Positions 17,004-25,163 of a stretch of 48,798 bases of DNA are shown piece by piece. Below the pieces are notes generated by a model. The model was not told the origin of the DNA. It saw only the letters and a list, made by a program, of their open reading frames with translations, and searched no databases. Both the position numbers and the translations under genes were made by a program. The stretch is from assembly GCA_036389695.1 (NCBI GenBank), contig DASVWG010000131.1, forward strand, positions 1 through 48,798. Direction: 5' to 3'. Every line of letters starts with the position of its first letter. The stretch's first letter is position 1. Origin of the DNA: JALZHR01 sp036389695 (GTDB taxonomy: Bacteria > Acidobacteriota > Blastocatellia > Pyrinomonadales > Pyrinomonadaceae).

Positions 17004-17081
17004 ATGAATGATGAACGCGGAACGATGAATTGCAATTTCTATCTTATGAATTCATCGTTCATCGTTTCGCGTTCATCGTTT
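17004..17081. repeat. Short-word inverted repeat (GCGGAACGATGAA word)
   Basis: The left arm is AATGATGAACGCGGAACGAT and the right arm is its near complement built of CATCGTTCATCG. It fills the spacer between the AKR and OsmC genes. Confidence 0.8.
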
Positions 17082-17084
17082 TTC

Positions 17085-18077
17085 TTACCTATTGACGCTC
17101 GCCATCATCGCTTCGGGATAGCGCAAGCCAGCCGCCGCGTCTTTCGGAAAAACGTCCTCGATGCGCGCCAAATCTTCCTGGCTCAAAACGACATCGGCTG
17201 CCGCCGCGTTTTGTTCCAGATATTTGCGCCGTTTCGTGCCCGGAATCGGCACGATGTCGTCGCCCTGCGCCAGAACCCAAGCCAGCGCCAGCTGCGAAGC
17301 CGTAATGCCTTTTTCCTTTGCGATTTCCTCGACTCTTTCCACCAATTTAATATTCTTATCGAAATTTTCGCCTTGAAAACGCGGGCTGAAGCGACGATAA
17401 TCGTCTTCCGCCAAATCTTCAAAACGTTTGATTTCGCCCGACAGAAAACCGCGTCCGAGCGGTGAATACGCGACAAAACCGATGCCCAAATCGCGGCAAG
17501 CCGCCAAAACATCATTGTCTTCGACGTCGCGCGTCCACAGCGAATATTCGCTCTGCAAAGCCGTAATCGGATGGATTTTCGACGCGCGCCGCAGAGATTC
17601 CGCAGACGCTTCCGATAAGCCCAGGTAACGAACTTTTCCTTCTTTCACCAGTTCCGCCATCGCCTGAACCGTTTCTTCAATCGGCGTTTCCGGGTCGACG
17701 CGATGCTGATAATAAAGGTCAATCGTCTCGATTCCGAGCCGCTTCAAGCTTCCTTCAATGGCTTGGCGAACATAATCCGGTTTGCCGCTGATGCCGCGAA
17801 TTGACGCATCATTCGGGTCGCGCACGACGCCGAATTTCGTCGCAATCACAAACTCGTCGCGCTTGCCTTTGATGGCTTTTCTGACCAGTTCTTCATTCGT
17901 AAAAGGTCCATACATATCCGCTGTGTCGAGAAAATTCACGCCCAATTCCAGCGCGCGGTGAATCGTCGCGATTGATTCCGCGTCGTCGCGTCCCGAATAA
18001 AAATCCGACATTCCCATACAGCCTAAACCGACGGCTGAAACTTCCAAATCGCTGCTTCCCAATTTTCGATATTTCAT
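17085..18077 (-). CDS. Aldo/keto reductase
   Basis: This 330-residue AKR-fold NADPH-dependent carbonyl reductase has the catalytic tetrad visible as Asp-Tyr-Lys-His: NFLDTADMYGPFTNEELV holds Asp and Tyr, VIATKFG the Lys and YYQHRVDP the His. It begins MKYRKLGSSDLEVSAVGLGC. The C-terminal NADP-binding segment is IVPIPGTKRRKYLEQN. It resembles the YhdN/IolS-type AKRs that act on methylglyoxal and related aldehydes. It is preceded three bases upstream by the epimerase gene, indicating one transcript. Confidence 0.96.
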   Translation of the reverse strand: MKYRKLGSSDLEVSAVGLGCMGMSDFYSGRDDAESIATIHRALELGVNFLDTADMYGPFTNEELVRKAIKGKRDEFVIATKFGVVRDPNDASIRGISGKPDYVRQAIEGSLKRLGIETIDLYYQHRVDPETPIEETVQAMAELVKEGKVRYLGLSEASAESLRRASKIHPITALQSEYSLWTRDVEDNDVLAACRDLGIGFVAYSPLGRGFLSGEIKRFEDLAEDDYRRFSPRFQGENFDKNIKLVERVEEIAKEKGITASQLALAWVLAQGDDIVPIPGTKRRKYLEQNAAAADVVLSQEDLARIEDVFPKDAAAGLRYPEAMMASVNR

Positions 18078-18080
18078 TTA

Positions 18081-18989
18081 TTACTCCTTAAAATTTCGAT
18101 ACGAACCGTTTTCTATATCGTCCAGAATCGTCCGGTTCGCATTCGCCCGCCAGCCAAGCTCGCGCCGCGCTCGTTCGGCTGAAAGCTGATTGTCAATCGA
18201 AAGAAACTCGAACATTCTTCCGAATTTTTCTTTCGCTTTTTCCTTTGCAACGCTTTGCGCTTTCACATTCAAAAGCCGCGCGACGGCTTCGCTTAAATTC
18301 TTGAGCGAAACACTTTCCGCCGCGACATTATAGAGACCTTTCGCCGTCGTCTTTTCCAGCGCCAGCGCGTATAAATCAGCGACGTCTTCGACGTGAGCCG
18401 CCGAAACTTTCTGCTCGCCCGTCTCGACATAATTCGCCTCGCCCGCGCCCTTCGCCTGCCGAATCATAAACGGCACGAACGAGCTGCCGCCGCGCCCGTA
18501 AACAAAAAGCGGAAGCCGCAAAACGACGCCGCGAATGCCTTTCGACGACAATTGCAAAACATCGCGCTCGGCTTCGCCGCGCAGAAGCCGAGACGAATTC
18601 GGGTCGAAAGGGAAGTCTTCGTCGGCTTCCACTCCTCGCGTGTCGCCCAGAATCGCCGAGCTTGAAGTGACGATAAAGGGCTTATTCGTCCGTGCCAGAG
18701 ATTCGGCAAAAGCGGCAATCACTTTTCTGTCCAGTTTCACCGCGTCGTCGTAATCGGAAAAATTATGGCTGAACGCCGTGTGAATTACTGCGTCGGCTTC
18801 GCTCGCCGCCTTTTTCAAAGCTTCAAAATCCTGCAAATCGCCGCGCACGGGCGCGATTTTTCGCTCGCTCAGTTTCGCTTCCGCCGCATCATTGCGCGCC
18901 AAGCCCGTTACTTTGCAGCCTTTTCCCGCTAATTTTTCCGCGACGACCGAGCCGACATAACCGCTCGCGCCGGTCAAAAAAACTTTCAT
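18081..18989 (-). CDS. NAD-dependent epimerase/dehydratase family protein
   Basis: This 302-residue extended/atypical SDR has the N-terminal NAD site MKVFLTGASGYVGSVVAEKL. The segment TSSSAILGDTRGVEADE lies in the active-site region, but the YxxxK motif is not clear where expected (SSRLLRGEAER), so catalysis may be altered. The second half contains AAHVEDVADLYALALEKTTA. Substrate is unknown. It lies three bases before the AKR start and 45 bases downstream of the F420/NADP-reductase-like gene. A 20-base tandem duplication fills that gap. Confidence 0.88.
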   Translation of the reverse strand: MKVFLTGASGYVGSVVAEKLAGKGCKVTGLARNDAAEAKLSERKIAPVRGDLQDFEALKKAASEADAVIHTAFSHNFSDYDDAVKLDRKVIAAFAESLARTNKPFIVTSSSAILGDTRGVEADEDFPFDPNSSRLLRGEAERDVLQLSSKGIRGVVLRLPLFVYGRGGSSFVPFMIRQAKGAGEANYVETGEQKVSAAHVEDVADLYALALEKTTAKGLYNVAAESVSLKNLSEAVARLLNVKAQSVAKEKAKEKFGRMFEFLSIDNQLSAERARRELGWRANANRTILDDIENGSYRNFKE

Positions 18990-19010
18990 ATTTGACGCTC
19001 AATCTTCTTT

Positions 19011-19050
19011 ACTCTCAATAACCTTCCAAAACTCTCAATAACCTTCCGAA
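19011..19050 (-). repeat. 20-bp tandem duplication spanning a stop codon
   Basis: ACTCTCAATAACCTTCCAAA (19011-19030) and ACTCTCAATAACCTTCCGAA (19031-19050) are adjacent copies with one difference. The second includes the stop of the gene at 19035, and the first would extend it if in frame. Confidence 0.8.
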
Positions 19051-19673
19051 CCTAAAATCGCCTGCGCTTCGCCCGCCGTCAGATTGCGGTTATAAATCGC
19101 CGTTCCGGGCTGCTGCGCCATTCCGCCATCAGCCAAATCGCCCGTGTCAACCGCGGCAAAACCGATGTCTTCAATCAATTTCGCAACCGTTGCTTTCGCT
19201 TCCGCGTCGTCTCCGGCGATGAAAATCGCGCGGCGTTCTTCGACCGGCAAACTCTTATCGCCCTGCGTTTTCAGATGCTCGAACCAAATCGTGTTAAAAC
19301 CTTTCACGACGCGCGCGCCGCGCAGATGTTCCGCCAGCATGACGCTCGAACTCGTTTCGTTGCCGTCGAGCTCGGCGAAATTCCCGTCGCGGTCAGGGTA
19401 ATAATTGTTTGAATCAATCACGATTTTGCCTTCGAAAGCGTCTGCCGGAAGCTCCTTGTATTTCCCGAAAGGTATCGAGACGAAAACGACCTCGCCGAAT
19501 TTTGCCGCTTCTTCGACATTGACGGCTTGCGCCCGCTCGCCCAATTCGCTGACCAAATCCTGCAACGTTTCCGCGCCGCGAGAATTGGCGATGGCGATTT
19601 CGTGTCCGGCTTCGGCAAAAAGCTTCGCCGCGTTTGCGCCGATGTGTCCCGCGCCGATAATTCCGATTTTCAT
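19035..19673 (-). CDS. NADP-dependent F420 reductase-like NAD(P)-binding protein
   Basis: This 212-residue Rossmann protein of the PF03807/NpdG-like family has the N-terminal motif MKIGIIGAGHIGANAAKLFA and the NADPH-type loop IANSRGAE. It then shows VVFVSIPFGKYKELPADAF and VVKGFNTIWF. It resembles F420-dependent NADP oxidoreductases, but no F420 biosynthesis gene is in this window, so the true cofactor is uncertain. A paralogue lies at 23015. Just past its stop is a near-identical 20-base tandem copy. The MDR gene follows 19 bases upstream in transcript order. Confidence 0.88.
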   Translation of the reverse strand: MKIGIIGAGHIGANAAKLFAEAGHEIAIANSRGAETLQDLVSELGERAQAVNVEEAAKFGEVVFVSIPFGKYKELPADAFEGKIVIDSNNYYPDRDGNFAELDGNETSSSVMLAEHLRGARVVKGFNTIWFEHLKTQGDKSLPVEERRAIFIAGDDAEAKATVAKLIEDIGFAAVDTGDLADGGMAQQPGTAIYNRNLTAGEAQAILGSEGY

Positions 19674-19692
19674 TCGTCTTTTCTCCTTTTTC

Positions 19693-20655
19693 TCAAACCG
19701 TCAACACGACTTTGCCCGTCGTTTTTCTGCTTTCGATTGCCTCGTGCGCCCGCGCCGCCTGTTCGAACGGAAACTCCGTGACCTGGATTTGAAGGCGTCC
19801 GTCGCGAATGTGTCCCAAAAGCTCTTTGGTAAAAGCGATGCGATTTTCAATCGTTTCATTCATCAGCCAGTAGCCGCGCACCGTGTGATTTTTGTGCATC
19901 AGGCTCAGAACCGACAGGCGAAAATCTTCGCCGCTCGCCGCGCCGTAAATCCACATCGTGCCGTTTTTCGCCAGCACTTTCAGATTTTGCCCGACAACTT
20001 CGCCGCCGACCATTTCGATAATCCAATCCGCGCCTTTGCCGTCGGTCGCGCGCAAAACTTCGCTCGTCCAATCGCTTTCGGTGTAATTTACCGCCGCATC
20101 CGCGCCGAGCTTCGTCACGAGTTCGAGCTTTTGCTCGCTCGAAGCCGTGCCGATAACTTTCAAGCCTTTGTGTTTGGCAAGCTGCACCAAAAGAGTGCCG
20201 ACGCCGCCCGCCGCCGCGTGAACGAGAATCGTCTGTCCGGCTTTGGTTTCATTTAATAAGCCGAGCGCGGTCAAGCCCTGAACCAGAAGCGCGGTCGATT
20301 CGCCGAAACCGAGCTCGTCCGGAATCGGAATCGTGCCGTGCGCTTTTGCCAGCGCGTATTCGGCGTAACCGCCGCTGATGACGGTCGCCAAAACGCATTG
20401 ACCGATGGCGAAATTCGTCACATTTTCGCCGATTTCTTCGACCGTTCCAGCCGCTTCGTAACCGGGCGTAAACGGCAACGGCGGCTGCGTCAGATAAGTT
20501 CCCGCACGCATCATCGTGTCGGCGTAATTAACGCCTGCCGCCGCGACTTTGATTAAAACCTCGTCCGCCTTCGGCGTCGGTCTTTCGACTTCTTCAAGCG
20601 TCAATTTCTCCGCGCCGCCCAATTCGTGAACCCTGATTGCTTTCATAATTTTCAA
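19693..20655 (-). CDS. MDR family quinone oxidoreductase
   Basis: This 320-residue quinone reductase-like MDR protein has an N terminus MKIMKAIRVHELGGAEKLTL and the NADPH-binding region VHAAAGGVGTLLVQLAKHKG at about 149-168, followed by VIGTASSEQKLELVTKLGA. It lacks zinc-binding Cys clusters. It is a paralogue of 13897 and 25164, with the same length and fold. The product of the next gene is the F420-reductase-like protein, 19 bases later. An alternative start at MKAIRVHE (residue 4) is possible. Confidence 0.93.
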   Translation of the reverse strand: MKIMKAIRVHELGGAEKLTLEEVERPTPKADEVLIKVAAAGVNYADTMMRAGTYLTQPPLPFTPGYEAAGTVEEIGENVTNFAIGQCVLATVISGGYAEYALAKAHGTIPIPDELGFGESTALLVQGLTALGLLNETKAGQTILVHAAAGGVGTLLVQLAKHKGLKVIGTASSEQKLELVTKLGADAAVNYTESDWTSEVLRATDGKGADWIIEMVGGEVVGQNLKVLAKNGTMWIYGAASGEDFRLSVLSLMHKNHTVRGYWLMNETIENRIAFTKELLGHIRDGRLQIQVTEFPFEQAARAHEAIESRKTTGKVVLTV

Positions 20656-20671
20656 AACTTAAATAATTTAA

Positions 20672-20778
20672 CTTCGCTCTTTGCGTTTCTTTGCGAAAAT
20701 CTTTGCGCTCTTTGCGGTTAAGAAATTTTTTACCGCAAAGGACGCGAAGAATTAAGACGCAAAGGGCGCAAAGAAAAT
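20672..20778. repeat. CGCAAAGG-type interspersed palindromic repeat, copy 2
   Basis: Arms built from CTTTGCG words (CTTTGCGCTCTTTGCGGTTA) and complementary CCGCAAAGGACGCGAAG face each other across a short loop. It is the same family as 16345-16465 and fills the 124-base spacer between LLM and MDR genes. Confidence 0.85.
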
Positions 20779-20779
20779 T

Positions 20780-21802
20780 TTAAGCTGCTGATTTCGCCGC
20801 TTTGTCTTTCCAAACATCGGCGACGATTTCATACGAGCGCAGACGCGCCGCGTGGTCGTAAATCATCGCGTTTATCATCAATTCGTCAGCGCCGGTTTCC
20901 GCTAAAAGCTTTTCCAGCTTCGCTTTCACCGTCGCCGCGCTGCCGATGACCGAGCCGCCGAGCCTCGATTCGACCGCCGCCTTTTCCGGCGGCGTCCAAA
21001 TCTCGTCCATATTTTCGACCGGCGGCTGAAGCTGTCCCGGCTTGCCGCGAATCAGGTTCAGAAACGATTGAAACTGCGAGCTTGCCAGACGCCACGCTTC
21101 CTCGTCCGTTTCGGCGGCGACGGCATTTATCGCCAGCATCGCATATGGTTTTTCGAGCGCGTCCGAAGGCTCAAACGAGTTCCGGTAAAGCTCCAGCGCG
21201 GGCAGAATATATTCCGGCGAAAAATGTCCGGCGAAAGCGAACGGCAAACCCAATTCGCCCGCCAGACGCGCGCTGAAGCCGCTCGAACCGAGCAGCCAAA
21301 TCGGAATATTCAAACCCGCGCCCGGCACGGCTCTGACTCTCTGATTTTCGACCGGCTCGCGCAGAAAAAATCTCAATTCCTCCAGCAATTCCGGAAAATC
21401 GTCCCCGCTCGTGTGCAGCGTGCGGCGCAGGGCGAGCGCCGTCGGCTGGTCGGTTCCGGGCGCGCGTCCCAAGCCTAAATCGATGCGGTTCGGATAAAGC
21501 GATTCGAGCGTTCCGAATTGCTCGGCGATGACAATCGGCGCGTGATTCGGCAGCATAATTCCGCCCGCGCCGACGCGGATTTTCGAAGTTCCGCCCGCGA
21601 CATAGCCGATAACGACGGAAGTCGCCGCGCTCGCGATGCCCGTCATATTGTGGTGTTCGGCGAGCCAGAAACGCTTGTAGCCGAGCGCTTCGACGTGCCG
21701 CGCCAGCGAAAGCGAATTGCGCAAAGCGTCGCCGACGCTGCCGCCTTTGACCACCGGCGCTAAATCCAAAACCGAAAATGGTATTTCTGAAAAACTGCTC
21801 AT
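20780..21802 (-). CDS. LLM class flavin-dependent oxidoreductase
   Basis: This 340-residue luciferase-like monooxygenase-family protein has the N terminus MSSFSEIPFSVLDLAPVVKG. The internal motifs YKRFWLAEHHNMTGIASAAT and IGYVAGGTSKIRVGAGGIML, then NRIDLGLGRAPGTDQPTALA, are those of the LLM subfamily with FMN/F420 binding. The start at 21802 is preferred because GGGGAAA stands about seven bases upstream. A longer frame to 21868 would translate repeat DNA. Its length fits the family. The substrate is unknown. It shares the strand with the redox run. Confidence 0.94.
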   Translation of the reverse strand: MSSFSEIPFSVLDLAPVVKGGSVGDALRNSLSLARHVEALGYKRFWLAEHHNMTGIASAATSVVIGYVAGGTSKIRVGAGGIMLPNHAPIVIAEQFGTLESLYPNRIDLGLGRAPGTDQPTALALRRTLHTSGDDFPELLEELRFFLREPVENQRVRAVPGAGLNIPIWLLGSSGFSARLAGELGLPFAFAGHFSPEYILPALELYRNSFEPSDALEKPYAMLAINAVAAETDEEAWRLASSQFQSFLNLIRGKPGQLQPPVENMDEIWTPPEKAAVESRLGGSVIGSAATVKAKLEKLLAETGADELMINAMIYDHAARLRSYEIVADVWKDKAAKSAA

Positions 21803-21815
21803 AATTTCCCCAAAA

Positions 21816-21897
21816 GAAACGCGGAATGCGGAACGATGAATGATGAATTCGGATTGCTGAATCTGCAATTCCGCGTTCAGCGTTCCTCATTCATCGT
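21816..21897. repeat. Short-word inverted repeat (GCGGAATG word), copy 1
   Basis: The left arm GAAACGCGGAATGCGGAACG and the right arm CAATTCCGCGTTCAGCG are complementary, ending at the OYE stop. The same words recur at 37338-37450 and 40431-40509. Confidence 0.85.
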
Positions 21898-22989
21898 TTA
21901 CCTTCTCGCTCCTTTGGCGGCTTGAATCTCAATCGCCCGCCCGTATTGTTTCGGAACGTCAATCTGCGCGCCTAATTCTCGCGCCGCGCGAAACGGGAAA
22001 TACGGCTCGCGCAGAAATTGCCGCGCAATCATCACCGCGTCCGCTTCGCCTTTCTGCAAAATTTCCCCGGCTTGTTTCGGCTCGGTAATCATCCCGACCG
22101 CCGCCGTTAAAATGCCGGTTTGACGGCGAATTTCCGCCGCAAACGGCACCTGATAATTCGGCGCGACCGGAATCGGCGCGCGCGGCACGTTTCCGCCCGT
22201 CGAACAATCAATCAAATCGACGCCGATTTCTTTTAAAAGCCTGCAAAATTCGATTGACTGCGCCAAATCCCAGCCATTTTCCGTCCAATCGGTCGCCGAA
22301 ATCCTCACGAAAAGCGGCAGATTTTCCGGCACGGCGGCGCGGACTTTTCTCGCCGTTTCAAGCGGAAAGCGAACGCGATTTTCGAAGCTTCCGCCGTATT
22401 CGTCCGTTCTTTGATTCGAGAGCGGCGAAAGAAATTCGTGCAGCAGATAACCGTGCGCGGCGTGAATTTCGATGACTTCAAAGCCCGCCTTCACCGCGCG
22501 TTTTGCCGCTTCGACGAAATCATTCGTCGCTTTTTCGATGTCCGCTGCGCTCATCTCGCGCGGCATCGGATAATCTTCGGCAAATGCAATCGCGCTCGGC
22601 GCAACCGTCTGCCAGCCGCCTTCCGTTTCACTAACTTTTTTGCCGCCGTTCCAGGGCGCGGCGGTCGAAGCTTTGCGTCCGGCGTGAGCGATTTGGATTC
22701 CGGCAACCGAGCCGTTTTCCTTAATAAATTTCGTGATTCTTTTGTAAGCTTCGGCGTGCGCGTCCGACCAGATTCCGGCGTCCTCGGGCGAAATGCGACC
22801 TTCGGGCGAAACGGCGGTCGCTTCCTGAATTACCAATCCCGCGCCGCCGACCGCGCGGCTTCCCAGATGAACCAGATGCCAGTCCGTCGGCATTCCGTCT
22901 GGGCTCGAATACTGGCACATCGGCGAAACCCAGACGCGATTTTTGAATGTGATTTCTCTTATTTTTAAAGGCTCGAATAACTTGCTCAT
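21898..22989 (-). CDS. NADH:flavin oxidoreductase (Old Yellow Enzyme, YqjM-like)
   Basis: This 363-residue TIM-barrel ene-reductase is expected to bind FMN and reduce activated C=C bonds using NAD(P)H. It shows VWVSPMCQYSSPDGMPTDWH with the YqjM-type Cys, GIQIAHAGRKAS, and EIHAAHGYLLHEFLSPLSN with the Tyr proton donor, followed by QRTDEYGGSFENR. It begins MSKLFEPLKIREITFKNRVW. No 4Fe-4S cluster domain is fused, so it is of the short YqjM type. It is preceded in the transcript by the F420-reductase-like gene, 25 bases away. Confidence 0.96.
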   Translation of the reverse strand: MSKLFEPLKIREITFKNRVWVSPMCQYSSPDGMPTDWHLVHLGSRAVGGAGLVIQEATAVSPEGRISPEDAGIWSDAHAEAYKRITKFIKENGSVAGIQIAHAGRKASTAAPWNGGKKVSETEGGWQTVAPSAIAFAEDYPMPREMSAADIEKATNDFVEAAKRAVKAGFEVIEIHAAHGYLLHEFLSPLSNQRTDEYGGSFENRVRFPLETARKVRAAVPENLPLFVRISATDWTENGWDLAQSIEFCRLLKEIGVDLIDCSTGGNVPRAPIPVAPNYQVPFAAEIRRQTGILTAAVGMITEPKQAGEILQKGEADAVMIARQFLREPYFPFRAARELGAQIDVPKQYGRAIEIQAAKGARR

Positions 22990-23014
22990 ACTTCCCCTTA
23001 CTCGTCCGCGATTT

Positions 23015-23653
23015 CTATTTTTTCAAAAGCTTGAAAGCGTGCAGCCACGAATTGTGTTTGAACGCGTAATTAACCCACAGCGAAGCAAACGCTTCGAGAA
23101 AAAACGCCTGCTCGATGCCGCCCAAATCTTCCACGTCCCAGCCGAATTCCCGCCCCAGTTTAACGGTTTCGGCTTTCGCGTTTTCGTCGTTTCCGGCGAT
23201 AAAAAGCGTCGCCGTTTCGTCGCCGAAATGCGGGTCAATCATCGTCGTGCGATTGATTGTATTAAACGCCTTGACGACGTTCGCATCGGGCAGAGCTTTT
23301 TGAATCCGCTCGCCGAGCGAATCGCCGACCGCCGCCGCGAATTTCGGCGGAATGCCTTCCGAAAAATCAAGCGGATTAGTTACGTCAATCACCGTTTTGC
23401 CTTTAAAATTCTCCGCGCCCGCGAGTTCAATCGCGCTCAAAGCCGCCGCGCCCGAAGCGCAAATAAAAACGACTTCGCCAAACTGCGCCGCGTCCGCAAA
23501 GCTTCCGACCGAAGCATTTTCGCCAGCCGCCGCGAGCCATTCGTTAAGCTTTTCGGGACTGCGCGTGCCGAGTTTTACCTGATAGCCTTTTGCCAGATAA
23601 CCGCTCGCCAAAGTCTGCGCCACCTCGCCCGAACCGATAATTCCGATTTTCAT
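23015..23653 (-). CDS. NADP-dependent F420 reductase-like protein, second copy
   Basis: This 212-residue Rossmann protein has the N terminus MKIGIIGSGEVAQTLASGYL and the motif KLGTRSPEKLNEWLAAAGE. It also shows VVFICASGAAALSAIELAG and VVKAFNTINRTTMIDPHFGD. It is a paralogue of 19035, of the same length and fold with low visible identity. As with that copy, F420 use is not shown by sequence. The C-terminal segment GIEQAFFLEAFASLWVNYAF is typical of the NpdG-like family. It is 15 bases from the DUF1801 gene. Confidence 0.88.
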   Translation of the reverse strand: MKIGIIGSGEVAQTLASGYLAKGYQVKLGTRSPEKLNEWLAAAGENASVGSFADAAQFGEVVFICASGAAALSAIELAGAENFKGKTVIDVTNPLDFSEGIPPKFAAAVGDSLGERIQKALPDANVVKAFNTINRTTMIDPHFGDETATLFIAGNDENAKAETVKLGREFGWDVEDLGGIEQAFFLEAFASLWVNYAFKHNSWLHAFKLLKK

Positions 23654-23668
23654 AATTTTCTAAAAAAT

Positions 23669-24073
23669 TTATTTCGCTCTTGCCGCCGATTGTTCAATCA
23701 GTTCCTGCAAAACATTTTCGTCAACGTCGCTCAGACGCTTGACGTATAAACAGCCCATTCCGGTTTTGTGCTTGCCGAGCCGCGACAATAAATCTTCATT
23801 CCAGGCTTCGCCAGTCGACAAATAAAGCGTGATATTCTGCTTTCGGGGCGAAAGCCCGATTTTCATCCAATCCGATTCGCGCCCCGATGCGGATTTCACG
23901 CGACGGTATCCGAAACCGACAATGCTGTCGCCCCACATTCTCGGCTTGGCGCCCGTCGCTTTCTGCATCAGCGCGGCGATTTTCTGCGTATCGCGCCGCA
24001 CGTTTTCGTCCTCGATTCCGTTAAGAAATTCCTCGACGCTCGCTTCCGTCAGTTTCGTTTTATTTTCCGCCAT
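23669..24073 (-). CDS. DUF1801 domain-containing protein
   Basis: This 134-residue protein of the DUF1801/YdhG-like family contains IEDENVRRDTQKIAALMQKA, RMWGDSIVGFGYRRVKSASG, ITLYLSTGEAWNEDLLSRLG and KTGMGCLYVKRLSDVDENVL. ATG 24073 is chosen as start because GGAG precedes it by about eight bases; the longer frame begins at a TTG. The family has no firmly assigned function and some members resemble iron-related proteins. It lies between the F420-reductase-like and O-methyltransferase genes in the same run. Confidence 0.85.
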   Translation of the reverse strand: MAENKTKLTEASVEEFLNGIEDENVRRDTQKIAALMQKATGAKPRMWGDSIVGFGYRRVKSASGRESDWMKIGLSPRKQNITLYLSTGEAWNEDLLSRLGKHKTGMGCLYVKRLSDVDENVLQELIEQSAARAK

Positions 24074-24111
24074 GATTTTCTCCAAAAAAAGATTTATGCG
24101 AATTTCAATCT

Positions 24112-24148
24112 CTTTCCTTTTACCTTTTGCCTTTTGCCTTTTGCCTTA
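24112..24148. repeat. Short-word direct repeat (CTTTTGC word)
   Basis: CCTTTTGC words are repeated in tandem with no complementary arm nearby. They abut the end of the O-methyltransferase gene. The same word occurs at 11277-11306 and 31993-32023. Confidence 0.7.
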
Positions 24149-24796
24149 TTCCGTCTCTTTTCTGATAACCATCAAACCGTCGCGCACGGCGAATAAAATA
24201 TTGCTGACTCTTTCGTCAGCCTGAATTTTCCGGCTGAATTCGCGCAGCGCGACGGTGTTTTCGTCGTTGTTCGTTTCCGCGTCCAAAACTTTTCCGCTCC
24301 ACAAAACATTGTCCGCGAGAATGATTCCGCCCGCGCGCAGCTTCGGCAAAACCAAATCGAAATAGTTGGCATAATTAGGTTTATCGGCGTCGATAAAAAC
24401 CAAATCAAAATTTTCGTCAAGCGTCGGAATAATTTCCAGAGCGTTTCCCAGGCGAGCTTCGATTTTGTCTTTAAATTCGGACTGCGCCCAGAAGCTTTTG
24501 GCAATCGCGTTGGTTTCTTCGTCGACGTCGAGCGTGATAATTTTTCCGTCGGCGCTCAAGCCTTCCGCCAGACAAAGCGCGGAATAGCCCATATAAGTTC
24601 CGATTTCCAGGATGCGGCGCGGATGCAGCATTTTGCTGAACATCGCCAGCAGGCGACCTTGATAAAAGCCGGAAAGCATCGATTTATCGTCGCGCTCGCC
24701 GAAAGTTTTTTCGCGCAGCTCGCGCAGCAGCTCGCTTTCGTCCGACGTGTGATTTTCCGCGTAAGTTTGTATCTCCGGTTGAACCGTTTCAATCAT
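24146..24796 (-). CDS. O-methyltransferase (class I SAM-dependent)
   Basis: This 216-residue methyltransferase is of the PF01596 catechol/caffeoyl-CoA O-methyltransferase type. The SAM site is ILEIGTYMGYSALCLAEGL at about residues 62-80. The acidic loop LDVDEETNAIA, the metal/catalytic motif FIDADKPNY and LADNVLWSGK, which positions the catechol, are all seen. It starts MIETVQPEIQTYAENHTSDE. The next gene upstream (DUF3303) ends four bases before it. It may act on catechols, which would fit the extradiol dioxygenase later in the run; that is inference. Confidence 0.94.
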   Translation of the reverse strand: MIETVQPEIQTYAENHTSDESELLRELREKTFGERDDKSMLSGFYQGRLLAMFSKMLHPRRILEIGTYMGYSALCLAEGLSADGKIITLDVDEETNAIAKSFWAQSEFKDKIEARLGNALEIIPTLDENFDLVFIDADKPNYANYFDLVLPKLRAGGIILADNVLWSGKVLDAETNNDENTVALREFSRKIQADERVSNILFAVRDGLMVIRKETE

Positions 24797-24800
24797 AATT

Positions 24801-25073
24801 TTAAAGTTCCGGCGTTATTTTTTTTACGGCTTCCGCCGAAGTCAGCACCGGAAAAACCTCGAATTCGACGATGTCGCTCCAGTGGGCAATCCATTCTTCC
24901 AATAATTTCCGGTCGTCCGTTTCCATCAGCTGAAAACATCTCTCAAACCCCGAGTCAACCCAGCTTGAAAGATAATTCAAGCCCGCCGGCGCGAGCCTGC
25001 CTTGCTCGCGAAAACGTCGATAAACCGGCGCGGCGTCTTTATCTTTAAAATGTTCGACGACCATGAAAAGCAT
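24801..25073 (-). CDS. DUF3303 family small protein
   Basis: This 90-residue protein begins MLFMVVEHFKDKDAAPVYRR and continues FREQGRLAPAGLNYLSSWVD, FERCFQLMETDDRKLLEEWI and VEFEVFPVLTSAEAVKKITP. This is the DUF3303 signature, a dimeric ferredoxin-like fold of unknown function. ATG 25073 is used; an upstream TTG would add three residues. Its stop lies four bases before the O-methyltransferase start, so both are probably on one mRNA. Confidence 0.85.
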   Translation of the reverse strand: MLFMVVEHFKDKDAAPVYRRFREQGRLAPAGLNYLSSWVDSGFERCFQLMETDDRKLLEEWIAHWSDIVEFEVFPVLTSAEAVKKITPEL

Positions 25074-25082
25074 ACTTTTCAA

Positions 25083-25163
25083 TGTTCAAAGTTTAAGGTT
25101 CAAAGTTCAAAGCTAGTTACTCGTTAATTTCTTAACTTTGAACTTTGAACCTTAAACTTTGAA
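25083..25163. repeat. Short-word inverted repeat (GTTCAAAG word)
   Basis: The left arm repeats GTTCAAAGTTTAAGGTTCAA and the right arm repeats CTTTGAACTTTGAACC. It fills the junction between DUF3303 and the MDR gene. Confidence 0.85.
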
